Source: Burkholderia sp. 8Y (lineage in GTDB: Bacteria; Pseudomonadota; Gammaproteobacteria; Burkholderiales; Burkholderiaceae). Taken from it: DNA of 39,578 nucleotides. A model generated the notes under the pieces. That model made no database searches. It was not told where the DNA came from and was given only the letters and a program-made list of their open reading frames with translations. Of this stretch, positions 15,737 to 23,931 are shown in pieces. Both the position numbers and the translations under genes were made by a program. The stretch lies in NCBI RefSeq assembly GCF_902506145.1, contig NZ_LR733524.1, forward strand, positions 1 through 39,578. Reading direction: 5' to 3'. Every line of letters starts with the position of its first letter. Positions within the stretch are counted from its first letter, which is position 1.

Positions 15737-16624
15737 CTACTTGCTCAGGCGATGTCGCGGATTCACCTTGAATAGCCGCCCCCATTCGTAATCCACGTGG
15801 TCAGGACGTATCGGGAAAACACCTGCGCCGGGCGTGAACGTTAGTTCCCCGAAGTAAATGCTTCCGTTGAAGTCGTAGAGATCGACTCTTACATATTCGA
15901 AGTCGCCTGCGAGCACGCGCGCGATTTCTATGAGCGAATCGAGGGATTCCGGCGGCGGCGCGGGCGTGTCGCTGCGCTGATAATGACCGAACCGGATGTC
16001 CTGCATCTGCCAGGCGGCATCATAAGTATCAGCGCGCGGGTGATCGCTGAAACGGCCCGAAATCACCGTGATGAACGCGGCCTGCTCACCGGACGGCTGG
16101 TTGAAGAAGTGCACCTTCAGATCGGCTGGAACATCGCCGTCATCGGCAAGTAACAGGGTTTCGAAGAAGATGCGTGGCTCAATCATGCGGTAATGGCGTT
16201 CACGCGCGACCTCATAGAAGCGCGTCGACAACCATTCCTTCGACAGCGCCGAGAGCTCTTCGAACGACACGCGGCTCTTGTCCTTCACGACTCTCACGAA
16301 GCCGCTGCCGTGATTCGCCTTCATGACAAAGGCTGGCGGCAGGCCGTCATACACTTCCTGAGTGAACGCACCCGGATCGGCTATCAGAGGAATGAGATGT
16401 CGAGAGCCGATTCTTTCCGCCACGTATTCGCGGACCTTTAGCTTGTCGGTGAGGTCCATGTAGCGCGGGTCGGGGTACAGACACCGGTGCAGTATCTTCT
16501 CGTTGAATGTCCTGGGATTGCGCATGTTCGGAAACCGTCCGACCTTATGACGGTGCGAAATGCTGAGAAACACGGGGTCCGGCAACCACGCTTTCGCGCC
16601 GTCGATGAGTGTCTTGGCGAACAT
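15737..16624 (-). CDS. TupA-like ATP-grasp protein (copy 1)
   Basis: The product has 295 residues. The start MFAKTLIDGAK at 16624 follows GAGGG and matches the start of the second copy at 36365. The family is ATPgrasp_TupA, named for a Bacillus protein needed for teichuronopeptide synthesis; members probably form an amide or ester bond by an acyl phosphate. Blocks visible are RFPNMRNPRTFNEKIL, FVMKANHGSGFVRVV (nucleotide-binding strand and Gly loop), EPRIFFETLLL, DLKVHFFN, and YVRVDLYDFNGSIYFGELTFTPGAG with the acidic metal ligands. In a polysaccharide locus it may attach an amino acid or other acyl group to sugars. It is closely related to the gene at 35472-36365; the two bracket the EPS region in direct orientation. 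Confidence 0.85.
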   Translation of the reverse strand: MFAKTLIDGAKAWLPDPVFLSISHRHKVGRFPNMRNPRTFNEKILHRCLYPDPRYMDLTDKLKVREYVAERIGSRHLIPLIADPGAFTQEVYDGLPPAFVMKANHGSGFVRVVKDKSRVSFEELSALSKEWLSTRFYEVARERHYRMIEPRIFFETLLLADDGDVPADLKVHFFNQPSGEQAAFITVISGRFSDHPRADTYDAAWQMQDIRFGHYQRSDTPAPPPESLDSLIEIARVLAGDFEYVRVDLYDFNGSIYFGELTFTPGAGVFPIRPDHVDYEWGRLFKVNPRHRLSK

Positions 16625-16687
16625 CCGGAAGCCCTCATGCATCGGGGGATGACAGTGTCACGTATGATTTTCGGTTGTTATTCGCTT

Positions 16688-16703
16688 ATTTCACTGGTGA
16701 AAT
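16688..16703. promoter_or_regulatory. Inverted repeat upstream of the first TupA-like gene
   Basis: ATTTCAC at 16688-16694 and GTGAAAT at 16697-16703 form perfect 7-base arms with a two-base centre. It lies 64 bases upstream of the start at 16624 in an AT-richer stretch. The size and position fit a dimeric repressor or activator site; no protein is assigned. Confidence 0.45.
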
Positions 16704-16791
16704 TCCAACGAACGATTCTTGCAAAGCCAGGATCAATGGAATGTGCGGTTTCGCACATAGGATCGACTCAGTCGCGCGACGTCGCCTGTCG

Positions 16792-17925
16792 TCAGTGTGC
16801 CTCGCCGCGCCCCTGATTGAGGGCTGGGGTGCCCGGCTGCGAGGGGCTATCAGTGTTCGATCGAGCGCGATTCCCGCCCGTCGCGGAGTTCGGGGACCAG
16901 CTGCCAGCGGTAGTCATCGCGGGGTTGGACGGCGGCGCAACGGCGTCCGCGCGCTGAACACCTGTACTCAGGGCGTCCGCTTCTTCTTGTCCGGGCGCAG
17001 GCGTGCGCTGTGCGGCGCGGGAGCGCGAATGCGTCTTGTCGGTTTTCTTCGCATGACGGACCGAGCGCAGCGTGGGACCCGTTTTCTCCTTGGCACGCAC
17101 GCGCACATGCGTCGGTTGGTGCCGCGCCTTCGCCGACTGGTGTTCCGCGCGGGCATGCGTCCGCGTGACCGCTTTAGTCGGTGGCGGTTCGGTGCTTGCC
17201 GCGATAGTTGATGTCTTTCGAACGGGCGGTTCCGGAACGGTCTCGCTCGTTAGAAGCGGCGCTTGCGAGAAAGCGATGCTATCGCACAAAGGCATCCCCG
17301 AAAGAGATGCAGGCTCGGTCATCGCGCTGCAAGGTGTCCTTCCCGATAACGCAGGCAAGCTGAAGGGATCGCGTCCGAGCGCACCGGCCATTGCGAGAAA
17401 GCGATTTTCAGCAAGCGGGATGCTTCGACCCTTCTCGACGCTTTCGGTGGCTGAATCCTCCTTCGAAGGAGTAGGCGGTGCGATGGGTGCGAGCTTATGC
17501 ACCGTCCCGGCCGCGCTGACTCGATCGCCAGGCGATTCGCCTATACCGGGACTGTGCGCACTGCGGACCCACGCGTACGAACCGAGCAAGACGCACACAA
17601 CAACAGCCAGGACGATAATCCAGTTCCGTTTGACGACGACTCCAGTCAGCGACGGAAGCAACGCTGCGACGCGACGCTCTTCGCTTGTCTGCGGCGCAGC
17701 GTTCGATGAGTCACGGCGAACATCGCGGACTTGCGATGAAGCGGCCCGCACCATTGCACGCGTCGCTTCATCGATCCCGAAGAGCGACGCCTGAGTCCGC
17801 GTGAGCACCGCACCCTGGCGGTCCGCGCCGCAGTATGGACACGAGATGTCGTCTGCTTGCGATACGCTCTCGCAACGAGGACAGACGACGCAGTAAAGCG
17901 AGCGCAATTCTTCCCGCTGGTCCAT
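16792..17925 (-). CDS. Zinc-ribbon, single-pass membrane protein of unknown function
   Basis: The product has 377 residues from the start at 17925. A short N-terminal zinc ribbon is clear: Cys15-x2-Cys18 and Cys29-x2-Cys32 (VCPRC, SCPYCGA). A membrane helix follows at about 101-119 (WIIVLAVVVCVLLGSYAWV). The remaining 250 residues, probably periplasmic, are low-complexity and rich in Pro, Ser, Thr, Ala, Arg and Lys, with a strongly basic His/Arg/Lys segment near 270-310. The layout resembles membrane proteins with a cytosolic zinc ribbon but I do not recognise a family. The start is uncertain because no good Shine-Dalgarno is present. It lies 167 bases upstream of the first TupA-like gene on the same strand. 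Confidence 0.65.
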   Translation of the reverse strand: MDQREELRSLYCVVCPRCESVSQADDISCPYCGADRQGAVLTRTQASLFGIDEATRAMVRAASSQVRDVRRDSSNAAPQTSEERRVAALLPSLTGVVVKRNWIIVLAVVVCVLLGSYAWVRSAHSPGIGESPGDRVSAAGTVHKLAPIAPPTPSKEDSATESVEKGRSIPLAENRFLAMAGALGRDPFSLPALSGRTPCSAMTEPASLSGMPLCDSIAFSQAPLLTSETVPEPPVRKTSTIAASTEPPPTKAVTRTHARAEHQSAKARHQPTHVRVRAKEKTGPTLRSVRHAKKTDKTHSRSRAAQRTPAPGQEEADALSTGVQRADAVAPPSNPAMTTAGSWSPNSATGGNRARSNTDSPSQPGTPALNQGRGEAH

Positions 17926-18539
17926 GGTCACGAATCGGATAGAGCGCCGTTTGCGACGCGTTGGTGCATCAATCGAGCAGCCTGAGTTGACGGGCCGCGA
18001 GCGCACCGTTGGCAAGGACGCGACCGACCTTAGCACACCTATACACGATTAGATAGACGAGATTACTCGCGCCATTCTTTGTAAAGAGCGAGAGCAGCGC
18101 ATCGGCGTAACTCGTTCGACTGGGTGCTAATTCCACGCTGCCAATTGCCCTGCACTTGGTGTCGTGGACGAGATACCCGTTAGATCGCGCAGAGGACATG
18201 GCCCCGATGATGCTTCTCGAACGCTCCTTCCGACATCTGCTAATTCTTCCTACAGACGAACCGAATAAGCGGATGCAGGACAGGCAGGCGGTCATCTGCA
18301 CCGGTCGGAAACACTGGCCGCTAATGATTCTTGCCTCTCTTGCCCAGGCTTCATCGAGACGGAACGATCATCGACGGTCAATCTCACTGCAATGGTGACG
18401 CCTAGCCATGCGCGGCATTGCCGATTAGTCACCTAGAACGAACAATCACGCACGAGTTTGCGCGCGCGTGCACCGCATCCGCGCACGACGATACTCGCTA
18501 ACTGCGTAGACGACCGCTTCGCCGATCGCACGCTCGCCC
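17926..18539. other. Intergenic stretch without a supported gene
   Basis: About 600 bases of visibly lower GC than the surroundings. Short open frames exist on both strands but lack ribosome-binding sites, family motifs and consistent codon use. No hairpin of note was seen. It leads into the decayed glycosyltransferase at 18540, so it may be eroded DNA of the same origin. Confidence 0.5.
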
Positions 18540-18990
18540 GTTCAGCCGCTCGCAAAATGCTTTGGCTTCCAGACGACGACACGATTGTAGCGGCAAGACT
18601 TGCTGCCCGAAACTATAGAACGTCTCCCCGCGTTCGCGCGCACGATCGTACTCATCGTCGGCGACAAACCGGATGCGGTAGAAGTTCCAACAGGGTCGAA
18701 GCGCAGCACGACGTGTTGCCCTTTATCGTCGCGAGCGATCGTTCGAAGGCGTACCGCTCATGATGGTCGAGGCCGTGCTTGTCGAACGTCCGATCGTCGT
18801 ATTGCGCGTATCGGGGCTCGATGCTTACCTCCCCGAAGCCTTGCTCGTTCCTCTCCGCAAATCTTCAGCGCGCGCAACGTGCCGATGGCACCGCTCGCGG
18901 ATGCGCAGGCGCAACGGGCAATGACATTGCTCATCCTTTCTCGCCATGCGTTCGATGCCGCCTCCACTTCGCGCTACGACGCCCACTAAA
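18540..18990 (+). pseudogene. Decayed GT4-type glycosyltransferase remnant
   Basis: Three pieces of a glycosyltransferase C-terminal domain appear in order but in three different frames. ARKMLWLPDDDTIV (from about 18548) resembles the segment entering the nucleotide-sugar domain. TIVLIVGDKPDA (about 18642-18677) resembles the LVIVGDGP strand. YRRERSFEGVPLMMVEA, VERPIVV and SGLDAYLPEALLVP (about 18724-18855) match the E-x7-E region, in which the second Glu (MVEA) and the preceding FEG are kept. Several frameshifts separate them and no intact frame covers the domain. The call rests on my reading of these blocks. It lies upstream of the unrecognised gene at 19147. Confidence 0.55.
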
Positions 18991-18998
18991 AATAATTC

Positions 18999-19035
18999 GT
19001 TCACCGGCTTTTTCACTTGCGCAAGCCGGGTGAAC
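18999..19035 (-). terminator. Strong hairpin with T-rich tail on the minus strand
   Basis: GTTCACCGGCTT at 18999-19010 pairs with AAGCCGG-(bulged G)-TGAAC at 19023-19035, giving a 12-pair stem and 12-base loop. Read on the minus strand it is followed by ATTATTTTTA, the form of an intrinsic terminator. No intact minus-strand gene ends here, so it may be a relic, an insulator, or a leader structure for the gene at 19147. Confidence 0.5.
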
Positions 19036-19146
19036 ATGTATCGTAGTAGAGCGAAGGATCTTGTATTGTCCACTTCGCTAATTGGCCATCGCAGGCTTCT
19101 TTCGTCTGATGTACTCCGCTGTCTCTCATTACACAGAGGCCATCGT

Positions 19147-20481
19147 ATGAGCCGAGTCGTTATTCTCAGCCTCGCGTCGCTGACTGACGATGATGAAGGC
19201 GATGTGGCACTGCCTGCTGAAATAAAGAGCGAATCGGGATCACTCGTCGAGCGCGTGATTCTCTCGACCAAGCGGCCCACGACAGTGCAGTTGCCGGACG
19301 ATTCGACCATGAGGCGGGCATCATCGGATAGAAGCGGCCGTGCCGCGAATAGCGGCTTGTCTTTCGTCGTGGTCGAACTCGCTACACGGCATGGAACGGG
19401 CATCACACGCCGCATTCCATTGATCGGCCGATTCGCTCAGCATACGATCGACCTCGTTCCCGATGACATTCCCGAGTGGCTGATGTGGGCTTCGGCGGAC
19501 GTGGATCTCGCGCGCACATCGCGCGTACCGTTTGCCGATACGGCCGCCTATCACGTCTGGGGCAGACTGTGGGCGCGCCGGCTCCGTGCATGGCGTCCGG
19601 TCGATCTACTCGTTGGCAAGGAAAATTGGAACGCGTACGCGAAGCAGTTCGAACTGACGACGCATGAGCCGTCGCTCCTGCAAATCGGCGGGCCGGAGCT
19701 TTCTTCCCGTTTCGTCTCGTTGCCACAGGGGCGGATCAAGGTGCTGCTCACGGCGAACGCAGCGGGCACCGTGAACCGCGATCCGCTCAACATTGTCGTA
19801 TCACGCGTATCGGCGGGGCCACGTAACACGCTCTTGTCGCTTCTGTCTCTCAACCCATCCCAGCACGCGAATAACGTTGCGAAAGAGTTGTCTCAAGGCT
19901 TCGACTGGCAAGGCGTCGGCGAAGACGCCCTTAGCGGATGCGCGCTCGGTTTCGCCGCGATGCGAATGCGCGCACTGGACCGATTCACGGTGTCGGACGC
20001 CACGAGCCTTTTCCAGACAGCGCGCGGATCATCCGATGCGGCCATCGTGCTCGCAAACCGCGAACTCGCCGAGAAAGAAGTCGACCTGTCGCGCGTGCTT
20101 CGGCTCCTCGACGTTGGCATCGGACGTGCGATCCCCGTCCTCGTGCAATCGCTCGCGGCTGCCATGTCCACGCTCGAAACGCTGAGGCGCCGCCCCGATG
20201 TGACGGAGCAACGGATGCTCGCGTCACTTATGGAGAAGGCACGAACGTACAGCCGCGCTAGAACGGGCGCAGGCCCCTTCCTGAGCTTTCAGGGCTGGGC
20301 ACCGCATGCGCCAGGCGAACCGCAAGCGTCACACGGCTGGGAGCATGCTGCCATTCGCGGCGTCGGGTCGGCTTTTGCCGCTATCGCATCGGGATTCAAG
20401 CCCATGGCCGCCACTGCCCTTATTCATACGGAGCGGACGGTGAGCCAGCCGCAGCATGTGAATCTGGATACCGCTCAGTAG
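19147..20481 (+). CDS. Protein of unknown function (444 residues)
   Basis: The start at 19147 has AGAGG eight bases upstream; the open frame extends 200 bases further but through the hairpin at 18999-19035. No signal peptide or membrane helix is evident. The N-terminal part (about 60-250) looks rich in beta structure, with LSFVVVELATRHG, HTIDLVPDDIPEWLMWA and FVSLPQGRIKVLLTAN. The part after residue 270 looks helical, with LALLSLNPSQHANNVAKEL-like repeats and NRELAEKEVDLSRVLRLLDVG. The C-terminal 80 residues are Ala/Gly/Arg-rich. The beta-sandwich plus helical layout resembles hypothetical proteins with a PHEWL-like motif, but I cannot name a family. Its stop is 19 bases from the convergent glycosyltransferase stop. 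Confidence 0.7.
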   Translation: MSRVVILSLASLTDDDEGDVALPAEIKSESGSLVERVILSTKRPTTVQLPDDSTMRRASSDRSGRAANSGLSFVVVELATRHGTGITRRIPLIGRFAQHTIDLVPDDIPEWLMWASADVDLARTSRVPFADTAAYHVWGRLWARRLRAWRPVDLLVGKENWNAYAKQFELTTHEPSLLQIGGPELSSRFVSLPQGRIKVLLTANAAGTVNRDPLNIVVSRVSAGPRNTLLSLLSLNPSQHANNVAKELSQGFDWQGVGEDALSGCALGFAAMRMRALDRFTVSDATSLFQTARGSSDAAIVLANRELAEKEVDLSRVLRLLDVGIGRAIPVLVQSLAAAMSTLETLRRRPDVTEQRMLASLMEKARTYSRARTGAGPFLSFQGWAPHAPGEPQASHGWEHAAIRGVGSAFAAIASGFKPMAATALIHTERTVSQPQHVNLDTAQ

Positions 20482-20500
20482 CCTCGTCAGCTTGCTGGCG

Positions 20501-21697
20501 TTACTTCGAGGCCGTCGTTTCACGAATGCCTGTCTCGACTGCGGCTTCTCTCGGAACGGCGCGTCTGTCGAGCATCGTTTCGGACGGGAAACGCGCGAGT
20601 TGCACTTCGATGAACGCCCTAAGCGACGCCTTGAACTTCTCTCGCGAGAAGCGTTCGGCATTCTCGCGGCACGCCTGTGAATCGAACAGATGCCGATGTC
20701 GCTCGAAGCGCCCAACAGCTTCGATCAGCGATTCAGCCGTCTGCTCCTTGAAGAACACGCCCGTGGCCCGCTCGCCTGGAATGCCGATCACCGTTTCCAG
20801 CGCGCCGCCTCTGCCGTACGTGATGACGGGCGTGCCACACGCCTGAGCCTCGATGATCGAGATGCCGAAGTCTTCTTCTGCTGCATACACGAACGCTCGT
20901 GCACGCTGAAGATGATCGCGAAGAACTTCGAAGGACTGATAGCCCAGAATCGATACGTTCGGCCCCGCCGCCGCGCGCACCTTGCGCATGTCCGGTCCGT
21001 CGCCGATGACCACCAGCCGACGCTCCGGCGTCCTCGAGAACGCCTTCACAATCAGATCGATGCGCTTATACGGCACCATGCGCGACGCGGTGAGATAGAA
21101 GTCCTCCTTCTGCGCCCGCACCGGCAACGCGGCGATGTCGACAGGCGGATAGATCACAGTCGCATCGCGCCGATACGCCTTTCTGATGCGCCGCGCGATG
21201 AAATGCGAATTGGCGATCAGGTAATCGACGCCATTCGTGGAACGCGCGTCCCAGCCCCGAATGTAGTGCAGCAACGCACGCGCGAACACGGACTTCACGC
21301 CCTTCGCCAGCCCGGCCTCGTTCAAATACTGGTGTTGTAAGTCCCATGCGTAACGAATCGGCGAATGCATGTAGCTGATATGCAATTGATCCGGCCCGGT
21401 CAGTACGCCCTTCGCCACTGCATAGGAACTGGAGATGACGAGGTCATAGCCCGACAGGTCGAACTGTTCGATCGCAATCGGCATGAGCGGCAGATAGCTG
21501 CGGTATCGCTTCTTCGCGAGCGGCAATCGCTGAATGAAAGACGCACGGACCGGCCGGTTCCTGACGCACGTTCGATCTTCGAGAAAGTCGACGAGCGTGA
21601 AGATGTCGGCGGTGGGATAGCACTCGATGATCTGCTGAAGAACCTTCTCCGCTCCGCCTGATACCACGAGCCAGTCGTGGACAATCGCAACTTTCAC
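20501..21697 (-). CDS. GT4-family glycosyltransferase
   Basis: The product has 398 residues. The start is GTG at 21697, five bases after AGGAG; this gives the standard MKVAIVHDWLVVSGGAEKVL beginning. The N-terminal GT-B acceptor domain contains YMHSPIRYAWD and VDYLIANSHFIARRI. The C-terminal donor domain contains RMVPYKRIDLIVKAF, LVVIGDGPD and the E-x7-E pair Glu275/Glu283 in EEDFGISIIEA, which binds the nucleotide sugar. It is a retaining transferase that adds one sugar to a lipid-linked repeat at the inner face of the membrane. The donor sugar (mannose is common in this branch) is not determined. It is preceded by a small membrane-protein gene, 54 bases upstream on the same strand. Confidence 0.92.
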   Translation of the reverse strand: MKVAIVHDWLVVSGGAEKVLQQIIECYPTADIFTLVDFLEDRTCVRNRPVRASFIQRLPLAKKRYRSYLPLMPIAIEQFDLSGYDLVISSSYAVAKGVLTGPDQLHISYMHSPIRYAWDLQHQYLNEAGLAKGVKSVFARALLHYIRGWDARSTNGVDYLIANSHFIARRIRKAYRRDATVIYPPVDIAALPVRAQKEDFYLTASRMVPYKRIDLIVKAFSRTPERRLVVIGDGPDMRKVRAAAGPNVSILGYQSFEVLRDHLQRARAFVYAAEEDFGISIIEAQACGTPVITYGRGGALETVIGIPGERATGVFFKEQTAESLIEAVGRFERHRHLFDSQACRENAERFSREKFKASLRAFIEVQLARFPSETMLDRRAVPREAAVETGIRETTASK

Positions 21698-21751
21698 AGT
21701 AACTCCTGGTAGTGGATGCTCCATCGGGGCTTGCCAGGCTACCGGCCTGCA

Positions 21752-21970
21752 CTACTGATGACTGTCCTTCGCACTGCGCCTCAACAGTTTCTCGATCGAC
21801 TGGTACACCCAAATCGCGATCGTCAGGAAAGTGAATATTCCGACCACCCGTACGATGTCCAGCGCACGCACGATCATCGCGAAGAATGCGTACAGACTGG
21901 CTGCGAAGGACGTGTCGTCGCGCTCACGCTCCGCGTGCCGCTCCTGCAGGTACCGCCAATTCGGTCGCAT
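21752..21970 (-). CDS. Small single-pass membrane protein (72 residues)
   Basis: The start at 21970 is supported by AAAGGA seven bases upstream. The N-terminus is charged (RYLQERHAERERDD), and a hydrophobic stretch runs from about residue 22 to 57 (SLYAFFAMIVRALDIVRVVGIF, then TFLTIAIWVYQ; quoted as two parts), ending in a basic tail (KLLRRSAKD). This could be one long or two short membrane helices. It lies 54 bases upstream of the GT4 gene and is probably cotranscribed. No family recognised; a partner or regulator of the glycosyltransferase or polymerase is possible. Confidence 0.55.
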   Translation of the reverse strand: MRPNWRYLQERHAERERDDTSFAASLYAFFAMIVRALDIVRVVGIFTFLTIAIWVYQSIEKLLRRSAKDSHQ

Positions 21971-22547
21971 TCGAATTCCTTTGTCTGACGATTATGCTTG
22001 GTATACCTAATCGAATTCATGCCCGAAACCCCGGACCAAGCATGGAAGATGCCAAAGCCGGTCTTTCAGCGAGATTTCTATGCAAGCCCGATCGCTAGAA
22101 ATCGTCAGGCGGTTGGAGATATTCGTGAGAACAGAAGATTTCCGTCGCGAAGCGTGCGCGAGGAGAAAGCACACTCTAAGCGATCAGAGGGACTTGAGCA
22201 ATGAAGCTTGCGTGAATTAGACACCCACAATAAATCGCTCAGCGAAATAATTCAGCTCTGTGCGCGCTGTTCAGCGATCCGTAAAGATTCGCCCTAACGC
22301 ATCCACGATGCTTTTAAACCTATCTTCTAAGGATTGCCATCGAAGTCGATTTCCCGACTCGCGCGGTATTCAGCAGATCTATCGAGCAATGCCAACTCTC
22401 TCGATTTATCCGCGAATGCGCATGACACGACACTTTGTCTCTGGTAGAACGTGTCATGTGAGCAAGCCGGTGCGACCCTAATGCGACGCTCGGCAGCACC
22501 AAACTGGGCGTATGACGAATCGCCGCTGCACGAATCAGGGACACCCG
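21971..22547. other. Intergenic region between divergent EPS genes
   Basis: This 577-base stretch separates the minus-strand membrane protein/GT4 pair from the plus-strand GT4 gene and must hold both promoters. It is clearly lower in GC than the neighbouring genes. Short frames are present (for example from 21998 and 22260) but without ribosome-binding sites or motifs. I saw no terminator-like hairpin and no convincing sigma-54 element. Confidence 0.5.
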
Positions 22548-23621
22548 ATGGGCTTTGCAATCAATGGTAAGTTCGCCTCACAACGCATCACAGGCGTGCA
22601 ACGCGTGGCCTATGAACTTACGCGCGCCATGCAATCGCGCGCGGCGTCGCCGGCTGAACTGCCCGTGCTCGTGCCGTCCAATGCCACGGATCTGGGACTT
22701 GCCGCGCGTCCGACACACATCGGCCGTGGACTCACGGGCAACCTATGGGAGCAGATCTCGCTGCCGCTCGAAGCTCGCCGCGACACGCTCATCAGTCTCT
22801 GCAACACAGGACCACTATTTAAGCGGCGGCATATGCTGATGATTCATGACATGGCCGTCTACGATGTACCGCATGGCTTCTCCAGGAAGTTCGTCATGTG
22901 GTACCGCCTGCGCTTTTCTCTGCTCAGAAGTCAGGCCAATACGATCTTGACCGTCTCAGGTTTTTCGCGGAACCGCATCTGTCATCACCTCGGCGTCGAT
23001 GAATCGCGCGTGTTGGTGGTGCGCCCCGGCGCAGACCATATGGACCGTGTCACATCTGAGCCTTCTATCCTTGAGAAGCTCGCGCTCAGCAAGGACAAGT
23101 ATTGCGTTCTCGTCGGCAGCCTCGATCCACGCAAGAACCTGCGACGGGTGCTAGCAGCAACCGAGCTTCTAAAAGACCTTAAGGACTTCAAGTTCGTCAT
23201 TGCAGGCGCTGCAAATGCACGCGTGTTCGCCTCCGGGGAATCCGGACCCGGCGCGGACTCGGACCGCGTCATCTGGGCAGGCTTCGTGACCGATGGCGAA
23301 CTGAAAGCTCTCTATGGCAGCGCGGCTTGCCTGGTATTTGCTTCTCTGTACGAAGGATATGGCCTGCCACCGCTCGAAGCCATGTATTGCGGATGCCCGG
23401 TCATCGTTTCGTCTGAAGCGTCGCTGCCCGAAGTATGCGGTGATGCTGCGATGTATTGCGATGCCGGTTCCATCGACGACATCGCGGCGAAGATACGCGT
23501 GATGGCAACACAAGAGGACGTGCGGATGAAACACCGGCGCGCGGGACTCGAACACGCCCGACAGTTCAAGTGGGATGGCGCAGCGACGAGGCTCCTGGAA
23601 ATCATGCAAGCCGCGCGTTAG
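22548..23621 (+). CDS. GT4-family glycosyltransferase (WbaZ-like)
   Basis: The product has 357 residues. The start at 22548 has AGGGA seven bases upstream and gives MGFAINGKFASQRITGVQRV, where the ITGVQRVAYEL motif marks the acceptor-domain loop of this branch. The donor domain shows VLVGSLDPRKNLRRVL, KFVIAGAA and the E-x7-E pair Glu269/Glu277 in YEGYGLPPLEAM, then CPVIVSS and LPEVCGDAA. It is a retaining transferase assembling the EPS repeat unit on the inner membrane. It is the first gene of a plus-strand series that continues with the BY-kinase. It is not closely related to the transferase at 20501. Confidence 0.92.
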   Translation: MGFAINGKFASQRITGVQRVAYELTRAMQSRAASPAELPVLVPSNATDLGLAARPTHIGRGLTGNLWEQISLPLEARRDTLISLCNTGPLFKRRHMLMIHDMAVYDVPHGFSRKFVMWYRLRFSLLRSQANTILTVSGFSRNRICHHLGVDESRVLVVRPGADHMDRVTSEPSILEKLALSKDKYCVLVGSLDPRKNLRRVLAATELLKDLKDFKFVIAGAANARVFASGESGPGADSDRVIWAGFVTDGELKALYGSAACLVFASLYEGYGLPPLEAMYCGCPVIVSSEASLPEVCGDAAMYCDAGSIDDIAAKIRVMATQEDVRMKHRRAGLEHARQFKWDGAATRLLEIMQAAR

Positions 23622-23931
23622 CCGCGACCGCGCCGAACCGAACGATCGTAAAGCAGAACTATGTAATCGTTGAGTAGGTGATGTCTGGGTCCGTCCCTTT
23701 TGCCGCAGTGTGGGGTGGCGCACGTACTGCAAATTGGCGAAGCATGAAGGTAAGTAGTATTGGACGTTGGCGTTTCAAATTTTTTCGGCGCGACCGCGCT
23801 TACGTCATACGTTTCGTCGTACCGACTTTTCAAGCAAGCTCCGTCATCAAAACGTTCGTTGCCGACTCCGTCGGTCGCGCTACCTCCGCTTTTCGCTGGA
23901 CCGCCATTCGAACGCATAAGGAAACTCTCTG
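23622..23931. other. Leader region of the BY-kinase gene
   Basis: A 310-base region of lower GC between the GT4 stop and the BY-kinase start. Apart from the sigma-54-like element at 23716-23731 no coding or structural feature is supported. A short frame from 23760 overlaps the kinase start and has no ribosome-binding site. Confidence 0.5.
23716..23731 (+). promoter_or_regulatory. Candidate sigma-54 (RpoN) promoter of the BY-kinase gene
   Basis: TGGCGCACGTACTGCA fits the -24/-12 form TGGCACG-N4-TTGCW at the invariant GG (23717-23718) and GC (23729-23730) with correct spacing; three of the less conserved positions differ. It lies about 200 bases upstream of the kinase start at 23932. EPS genes under RpoN and a c-di-GMP-binding enhancer protein (BerB) are known in Burkholderia cenocepacia, which makes this plausible. 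No enhancer-binding site was identified. Confidence 0.45.

Noticed and set aside
17969..18301. 110-codon minus-strand frame in the lower-GC region
   Set aside because: No ribosome-binding site, no recognised motif and no partner gene; possibly relic DNA.
21998..22204. 68-codon frame in the divergent EPS promoter region
   Set aside because: Non-ATG start without Shine-Dalgarno and charged, low-information sequence.
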